DNA of 64,000 nucleotides, taken from NCBI GenBank assembly GCA_050943535.1, contig JBMNPJ010000003.1:62001-126000 (forward strand), written 5' to 3'. Positions 60,743 through 64,000 of the stretch are shown here, piece by piece. This DNA is from Massiliimalia sp050943535 (GTDB lineage: Bacteria > Bacillota > Clostridia > Oscillospirales > Ruminococcaceae). Position numbers and translations under genes: made by a program. Below the pieces are notes generated by a model. That model was given only the letters and a program-made list of their open reading frames with translations. It searched no databases and was not told the origin of the DNA. Numbering within the stretch: the stretch's first letter is position 1; every line of letters begins with the position of its first letter.

Positions 60743-61489
60743 TTATTTTAAAGATTTTTTCAAAAATGCCTTGGTTCGCTCCTGAGTAGGGTGTTCAAAG
60801 ATTTCTTCCGGTGTACCGGATTCCAGAATAACACCGCCGTCCATGAATACCACCTTGTTGGCTACGTCATGGGCAAAGCCCATTTCATGGGTAACTACAA
60901 TCATGGTCATGTGGTCCTCTGCCAGCTGGCGGATAGTTTCCAGTACTTCTCCGGTGAGTTCCGGGTCCAGTGCAGAGGTGGGTTCGTCAAACAAAAGGAT
61001 ATCCGGTTCCATCATCAGTGCCCGGGCAATGGCTACACGCTGTTTTTGTCCGCCGCTCAGCGCAGCAGGAAGCACATCGGCTTTGTCGGTTAAGCCTACC
61101 TTTGCCAGATATTTTTCTGCATTCTTTTTGATGGTTTCTCGATCTTGTTTTTTCACCACTTTGGGTGCCAGTTCCAGATTCTGGCGAACGGTCAGATGCG
61201 GGAACAGGTTAAAGTGCTGAAACACCATTCCCATGGTGGACAGCAGTTCTTTAATTTCCTGCGGTTTTGCATAAACTCCATCATTTACCAATGATTTCCC
61301 CTGAATTTTAATGGATCCGGAATTGACCTTTTCCAAGTCAATGAGACAGCGCAGCATGGTGGATTTTCCGGAACCGGAAGAACCGATGACAGCTACCACG
61401 TCTCCTTGATTGACTTCAAGGGATACCCCTTTCAGTACTTCTAAAGAATCAAATGATTTTTTAATATTTTCAAATTGAATCATACTCAT
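60743..61489 (-). CDS. Polar amino-acid ABC transporter, ATP-binding subunit
   Basis: The 248-residue ATPase powers an amino-acid importer of the GlnQ/HisP type. Walker A is GSSGSGKSTMLRCL, the signature is LSGGQKQRVAIARAL, Walker B is ILLFDEPTSALDPE, and the H-loop is VVTHEMGFAHDVANK. The first codon at 61489 follows AGGGA; ATG 61483 is an alternative. It follows the permease gene after 36 bases. No binding protein gene lies alongside in this window. Confidence 0.93.
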   Translation of the reverse strand: MSMIQFENIKKSFDSLEVLKGVSLEVNQGDVVAVIGSSGSGKSTMLRCLIDLEKVNSGSIKIQGKSLVNDGVYAKPQEIKELLSTMGMVFQHFNLFPHLTVRQNLELAPKVVKKQDRETIKKNAEKYLAKVGLTDKADVLPAALSGGQKQRVAIARALMMEPDILLFDEPTSALDPELTGEVLETIRQLAEDHMTMIVVTHEMGFAHDVANKVVFMDGGVILESGTPEEIFEHPTQERTKAFLKKSLK

Positions 61490-61525
61490 TATTCTATCCC
61501 TGCCTTATTCTCTATCATGATAAGA

Positions 61526-62182
61526 TTATTGGAAACTGTATTTCTGTTCCAGTTTTTTCATTACAAAAGTAACTACTGTGGTCATAATCAAATAGATGAT
61601 GATACAGGAAAGGTAGGTAGGCAGCGGCTGTGCATAAGTATTCACCAGATTCTGGGTACGGTACAGCAGTTCGGTTACCCCCAGAACATGAGCTAGAGAG
61701 GTGTCTTTTACCAGTGTAATGGTTTCGTTGGTTAAAGAAGGCAGGCAAACCCGGAACATCTGTGGGAAAATAATGTGGAAAAAGGTTTGTACCCGGTTAA
61801 AGCCCAGTACGCGGGCTGCTTCATACTGTCCTTTGTCCACTGCCAGCAACCCGCCGCGAAAAATTTCTGCAAAGTAAGCGGCATAGTTTAAAATAAAGGT
61901 AACACAGGCAGCCGCAAATCGGCTTTCAAATACCAAATATTGTCCAATGCCGGGGATCATGGGAAGCCCAGTCCAGACAATAAACAGCTGTAACAGCAAA
62001 GGGGTACCCCGGAAAATATAGATGTAAGCCTCAAATAAATATTTAATCGGTTTAAACCGGCACTTTACCAGAAAGGTAATCATCATACCCAGGGGAATGG
62101 CAAAAATCAGAACCAGAAAAAACAGTTCGATTACAGTAAGAGAGCCTTTTAACATGGCGCTCATCAGCAGTTGAAAAGTCAT
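61526..62182 (-). CDS. Polar amino-acid ABC transporter, permease subunit
   Basis: The 218-residue permease has the HisMQ-type EAA region. AAYFAEIFRGGLLAVDKGQYEAARVLGFNRVQTFFHIIFPQ is the EAA loop that contacts the ATPase. Five membrane spans are visible. ATG 62182 follows GGAGG on the minus strand; an earlier in-frame codon falls on that site. It pairs with the ATPase gene downstream; the missing substrate-binding protein may be encoded elsewhere. Confidence 0.92.
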   Translation of the reverse strand: MTFQLLMSAMLKGSLTVIELFFLVLIFAIPLGMMITFLVKCRFKPIKYLFEAYIYIFRGTPLLLQLFIVWTGLPMIPGIGQYLVFESRFAAACVTFILNYAAYFAEIFRGGLLAVDKGQYEAARVLGFNRVQTFFHIIFPQMFRVCLPSLTNETITLVKDTSLAHVLGVTELLYRTQNLVNTYAQPLPTYLSCIIIYLIMTTVVTFVMKKLEQKYSFQ

Positions 62183-62394
62183 GAACGTATCCTCCAAAAA
62201 TCGTATCAGCTCAAAAGCTTTAACGTAATATTTCGTTAAAGTTAATTATATCCGAAAATGAACAGAACTGCAAGAGCCAAATGGAAAAAGATCAGCCAGA
62301 AAAACAAAGAGGAAAAAAGGAATTAATTCGTTACATTTTGTTCACACCTTTTTCCTGTGTTTATGGTATCCTATGAAACATAGAAATCGTGGTT

Positions 62395-62500
62395 CTGAAA
62401 AGGGAGTAGTCGAAAGTATTTACTTTTTTGCAGCATCAACAACGCGGCGTAAAGTGCCTGGTGTTGCAGCCGGTTTGAATTGGTGACAAGACTTTTCATA
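62395..62500 (+). promoter_or_regulatory. Manganese riboswitch (yybP-ykoY type)
   Basis: The 5' P1 strand TGAAAAG (62396-62402) leads into GGGAGTAG, and the 3' strand GACAAGACTTTTCA (62485-62498) closes P1. The inner CAGCCGG and GCAGCATCAAC segments match the yybP-ykoY aptamer. It precedes a P-type ATPase, a usual target of this riboswitch. Confidence 0.85.
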
Positions 62501-62552
62501 TTACTGTATTTTTATGTAAAGTACGGTAATATGAAAAGTCTTTTTGTTTTTT
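62490..62552 (+). terminator. Riboswitch expression-platform terminator
   Basis: GACTTTTCATATTAC (62490-62504) pairs with GTAATATGAAAAGTC (62526-62540), then TTTTTGTTTTTT. The 5' arm includes the 3' strand of aptamer P1, so ligand binding should free transcription from termination. Confidence 0.85.
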
Positions 62553-62665
62553 CATCTGGTTTTTCTTCCTAATTTTGCTGAAATGTCAATCAGCATGAGT
62601 GGAATCGTGATTTTTGGAGCAGAATAATTTTTGTATGGATGATTTTGAGGAAAGGTGAAGTGTGT

Positions 62666-64000
62666 ATGAAACCTGTGTACAGCCAGACAAAACAAGAGGT
62701 GTTTGAACAGCTGTCCGTTACTGCCGAAGGACTGACTTCAAAAGAAGCAGAAAAACGGCAAAACCAATATGGAAAAAACCAAATCCAGGAAGGAAACAAA
62801 AAGAGTGCGTTCCAGGTATTTTTGGAACAGTTTGCGGATTTTCTGGTCATCATTTTGATTATTGCTGCGATTGTGTCCATGTTCTTGGGAGACGTAGAGG
62901 GCGCAGTAGTTATTTTGGCCATTATTACCGTCAATGCGATTTTGGGCACCATACAGCATTTGAAAGCAGAACAGTCTTTGGATAGCTTAAAGGCGATGTC
63001 TGCACCTCAGGCAAAGGTGCTGCGTGACGGAGAAACCAAAGTGATTCCTTCTGAAGAAGTGACATTGGGGGACGTAGTTTTGCTGGAAGCAGGAGACTAT
63101 ATCTGTGCTGACGGAAGAATTTTGGAAAACTACAGCCTGAAAGTCAACGAAAGTTCCTTGACCGGGGAATCTTTGAGCATCGAAAAAACCGACCAGGTTC
63201 TGCCAGAAGGAGATGTTCCCTTGGGAGACCGGAAAAACATGGTGTATTCCGGTTCTTTTGTAACCTATGGACGTGCATCCTTTGTAGTAACCGGTATTGG
63301 GATGGATACCGAGTTAGGGCATGTGGCACAGCTTCTCAAAAATACCAAAGAAAAGAAAACACCGCTGCAGGTGAATCTGGATAACTTTGGGAAAAAACTT
63401 TCTATTGCAATTTTGGTGCTCTGCGCAATTTTGTTTGCGGTAAGTATTTACCGGGGCGAACCGATTATGAACGCCTTTTTGTTTGCGGTAGCGCTGGCAG
63501 TTGCAGCGATTCCGGAAGCACTTAGCTCCATTGTTACCATTGTGCTTTCTTTCGGTACTCAGAAAATGGCAAGAGAGAATGCCATTATCCGAAAACTGCA
63601 GGCAGTAGAGGGGTTAGGCAGCGTTTCTATTATCTGTTCTGATAAAACCGGGACCTTAACCCAAAACAAAATGACTGTGAAAAAATATTACGTAGACGGC
63701 AAAGTGGTGGAAGATCCGGATACCAACTGGGAACGCCCTATGGATCACCGACTGCTTTTAATGGGGGTACTTTGCAACGACGCTTCTAACAAAGATGGTC
63801 AGCCGATCGGGGACCCAACAGAAGTGGCAATGGTAGATTTTACCGACCGTCATGGAGCAGAGGATGAATTGGTTCTGCGGGAACAGTATCCGAGACTATC
63901 CGAAGTTCCTTTTGATTCTGACCGAAAACTGATGTCCACCGTGCACTGCATTGACGGAACATACCGGATGATGACCAAAGGTGCCGTGGATGTACTGCTC
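62666..64000 (+). CDS. P-type cation-translocating ATPase, 5' part
   Basis: 445 residues are present and the frame runs off the window. It is a type II (Ca/Mn-type) pump. An N-terminal cation-ATPase domain (YSQTKQEVFEQLSVTAEGLTSKEAEKR) is followed by membrane helices, the actuator motif NESSLTGES, helix M4 AAIPEALSSIVTIVLS, and the phosphorylation site SDKTGTLTQNKMTV. In other Firmicutes such pumps export Mn or Ca and are controlled by the same riboswitch. ATG 62666 follows AAAGGTGA. The riboswitch implies that manganese stimulates synthesis. Confidence 0.93.
   Translation, partial: MKPVYSQTKQEVFEQLSVTAEGLTSKEAEKRQNQYGKNQIQEGNKKSAFQVFLEQFADFLVIILIIAAIVSMFLGDVEGAVVILAIITVNAILGTIQHLKAEQSLDSLKAMSAPQAKVLRDGETKVIPSEEVTLGDVVLLEAGDYICADGRILENYSLKVNESSLTGESLSIEKTDQVLPEGDVPLGDRKNMVYSGSFVTYGRASFVVTGIGMDTELGHVAQLLKNTKEKKTPLQVNLDNFGKKLSIAILVLCAILFAVSIYRGEPIMNAFLFAVALAVAAIPEALSSIVTIVLSFGTQKMARENAIIRKLQAVEGLGSVSIICSDKTGTLTQNKMTVKKYYVDGKVVEDPDTNWERPMDHRLLLMGVLCNDASNKDGQPIGDPTEVAMVDFTDRHGAEDELVLREQYPRLSEVPFDSDRKLMSTVHCIDGTYRMMTKGAVDVLL

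Overview
The window is a contiguous piece of a bacterial chromosome with moderate GC content and dense, mostly co-oriented genes behind strong Shine-Dalgarno sequences. Gene content points to an endospore-forming member of the Clostridia (Firmicutes), probably an anaerobic gut lineage such as Oscillospiraceae/Ruminococcaceae. The evidence is spoVT and spoVS, a T-box leader, a manganese riboswitch, a FeoB-associated Cys-rich protein, CsoR, Gls24/YloV and the conserved rimP-nusA-ylxR-ylxQ-infB-rbfA cluster. The family-level placement is inference. No phage, insertion sequence or CRISPR array was seen.

Layout. 1-3.1 kb: end of hemB, hemL, a short CobU-like protein and a lipase-like hydrolase. 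3.2-9.4 kb: accessory block with an ANT(6)-type nucleotidyltransferase, an ion permease, a MATE pump plus cytidylate-kinase-like protein divergent from a MarR regulator, then a FeoB-associated peptide and a DtxR-like regulator behind a twin-operator promoter. 9.5-12.9 kb: hydroxyacid dehydrogenase and an XRE-cupin-acyl-CoA synthetase fusion. 13-21.5 kb: peroxide defence (Bcp, YaaA), thioesterase, lipoprotein, RNase HI, cysteine desulfurase/MnmA, HtrA protease, serine hydrolase. 21.7-31 kb: spoVT, the rimP-to-ribF translation operon, two tRNA-Leu genes. 31-39 kb: cell-wall-binding LRR protein, kinase-like protein, URO-D/AraC divergent pair, SDR enzyme, XRE membrane regulator, EamA exporter. 39-43 kb: copper operon copA(Z)-csoR-DUF6873. 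43-46 kb: small membrane protein, DUF3021/LytTR pair, lipid kinase, sigma-like HTH. 46-50 kb: ilvB-ilvN, ymdB, spoVS. 50-58 kb: yloU-yloV-recG, phosphotransferase, Imm-5-like protein, second MATE. 57.5-60.3 kb: T-box leader, small membrane protein, thrS. 60.7-62.2 kb: polar amino-acid ABC transporter. 62.4-64 kb: manganese riboswitch and the start of a P-type ATPase.

Themes. Metal handling recurs: Feo-type iron, CsoR copper and Mn-riboswitch loci each have their own visible cis control. Several promoters match TTGACA-17-TATAAT closely, and four sit next to palindromic operators or leader RNAs. A family of structured intergenic repeats occurs at three loci (four units). The most notable items are the repeat family, the in-frame CopZ start inside copA, the DtxR-like protein lacking two usual metal ligands next to twin operators, the MATE/kinase/MarR cassette, the HTH-cupin-ligase fusion and the GME-fold protein in the copper operon. 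All family assignments come from reading motifs; no database search was run.
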